DNA of 64,000 nt from Terriglobia bacterium (GTDB lineage Bacteria; Acidobacteriota; Terriglobia; 20CM-2-55-15). Positions 63,359-64,000 of the stretch are shown here, one piece after another (position 1 is the first letter of the stretch; each line of letters opens with the position of its first letter). The stretch is from positions 23,502 to 87,501 of the forward strand of contig DASXLG010000020.1 of the NCBI GenBank assembly GCA_036496425.1, written 5' to 3'. The notes below the pieces were generated by a model that did no database searches, was not told the origin of the DNA, and saw only the letters and a list, made by a program, of their open reading frames with translations. The position numbers were made by a program, and so were the translations under genes.

Positions 63359-64000
63359 TCAGTTGATCGTGATGCGGCCGTCGAGTTTCGGCGTGATGAT
63401 CGGATTGTCCTTGATGTAGTCCACCATCGCATCTCGAAGGGAAAGCCCGGTATCAAGAATATCGGTACCGTTCGCGAACTCGGTAAAGCCGTCGCCGCCG
63501 ACCAGAACAAAATCATTGGTCGCGACGGAGTAGAGCTTCGCATCTTCCAGCGGGGAACCGTCCAGCAGTATTGCCGACACAACACGCTCTCCTGGGGGCT
63601 TGCTGAGATCGAACTGGACTCTCAGGCCGCTGATCGACACCATTCCAATCGTCGGGACCAGTCCCCGCTCCAGAGTCTTTTTCAACTGCGCGCCCGTCAA
63701 TTTCACCGTCACCAGTGTGTTCTGAAAGGGCAGGACCTCGAATACATTTCCCCAGGTGATCTTCCCTTTCGATATAGGAGCCCGGATACCGCCGATATTC
63801 TGAATCGCGACCTGGGTTTTTCCTTTCTCCCGGAAAGCGTCGGCCACGATGTCGGCGAGGGGCGACTCTGTCTTTTCGGACTTCACAAAATCGTCCGTTG
63901 CCTCCCCGACGAGTTCGGCCATCTTGACCTTCACTTTTTCATAGAAGGGGTCGAGAACTTTGGCGACATCCGGATCCGGGACAATGTTTGATACGGAATG
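63359..64000 (-). CDS. 5'-nucleotidase / cyclic phosphodiesterase family protein, C-terminal part
   Basis: The 213 visible residues are the C-terminal domain (5_nucleotid_C) of a secreted or periplasmic nucleotidase of the UshA/YfkN type. Motifs are AIQNIGGIRAPISKGKITWG, VFEVLPFQNTLVTVKLTGAQ and YSVATNDFVLVGGDGFTEF, which form the nucleotide-base-stacking site. The frame is open to the window edge and the metallophosphatase domain with the catalytic site lies beyond it. It is convergent with murA with no gap. Confidence 0.9.
   Translation of the reverse strand, partial: HSVSNIVPDPDVAKVLDPFYEKVKVKMAELVGEATDDFVKSEKTESPLADIVADAFREKGKTQVAIQNIGGIRAPISKGKITWGNVFEVLPFQNTLVTVKLTGAQLKKTLERGLVPTIGMVSISGLRVQFDLSKPPGERVVSAILLDGSPLEDAKLYSVATNDFVLVGGDGFTEFANGTDILDTGLSLRDAMVDYIKDNPIITPKLDGRITIN

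Overview
The window reads as ordinary chromosome from a Gram-negative, high-G+C bacterium, most likely an acidobacterium. This is inferred, not proven. The grounds are an Oar-like TonB-dependent receptor with an N-terminal carboxypeptidase-regulatory domain, a Tat-exported DUF1552 protein, LPS heptose genes, a bc-type complex carrying a long octaheme cytochrome, and very many small palindromic repeats between genes. I saw no rRNA, tRNA, phage, complete insertion sequence, transposase or CRISPR array.

Layout. 1-6180: the 3' part of an EF-G-like factor, then a secreted matrixin-type protease with a small secreted partner. 6320-9468: LPS/heptose cluster (Trm112-like protein, GT9, heptose-7-phosphate kinase, GT4). 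9478-12789: minus-strand operon of a DUF1552 protein, a formylglycine-generating-enzyme-like protein and two envelope proteins. 13082-17122: a large TonB-dependent receptor with promoter and terminator. 17321-19152: accessory stretch with a coiled-coil protein, a 13-unit 41-bp tandem array, a fibronectin-III protein and a decayed VapC fragment. 19179-22934: minus-strand surface-glycan cluster. 23267-28586: M20 peptidase, DHH phosphoesterase, Dtd, an unrecognised protein and a CaiB-type CoA transferase. 28667-35125: respiratory operon (HEAT protein, Rieske, cytochrome b, subunit IV-like protein, octaheme cytochrome). 35302-39032: cupredoxin-like lipoprotein, heme A synthase, heme O synthase, Sco and DUF420, a cytochrome-oxidase assembly set. 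39055-44616: a Lol/MacB-type ABC exporter with a LolA-like protein and an outer-membrane barrel. 44641-48238: dciA, gatC, gatA, skp-like and tryptophan dioxygenase-like genes. 48240-51402 (minus): cobB, gatB and a small gene. 51421-54722: mtnA, tsaD, a Clp_N-cupin fusion and a Cys-rich protein. 54794-58569 (minus): rplM-rpsI and rpsB-tsf-pyrH-frr. 58630-63358: retropepsin-like protease, then murQ-nagA-murA for cell-wall amino-sugar recycling and peptidoglycan entry. 63359-64000: C-terminal end of a 5'-nucleotidase family protein.

The genes fall into coherent modules: envelope building (LPS, glycan, MurA, Skp, Lol-like export), respiration (bc-type complex handing electrons towards an aa3-type oxidase whose structural genes are not here), and translation. 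The least explained DNA is the repeat load: four recognisable families of inverted repeats, one with a compensatory base-pair change between its two copies, a palindrome carried in frame inside cobB, a 7-bp repeat that has taken over the start of a gene, and the 41-bp array. I found no clear new defence or metabolic system. The strongest candidates for something undescribed are the structured repeat at 23025/43127, the 41-bp array and the Clp_N-cupin fusion.
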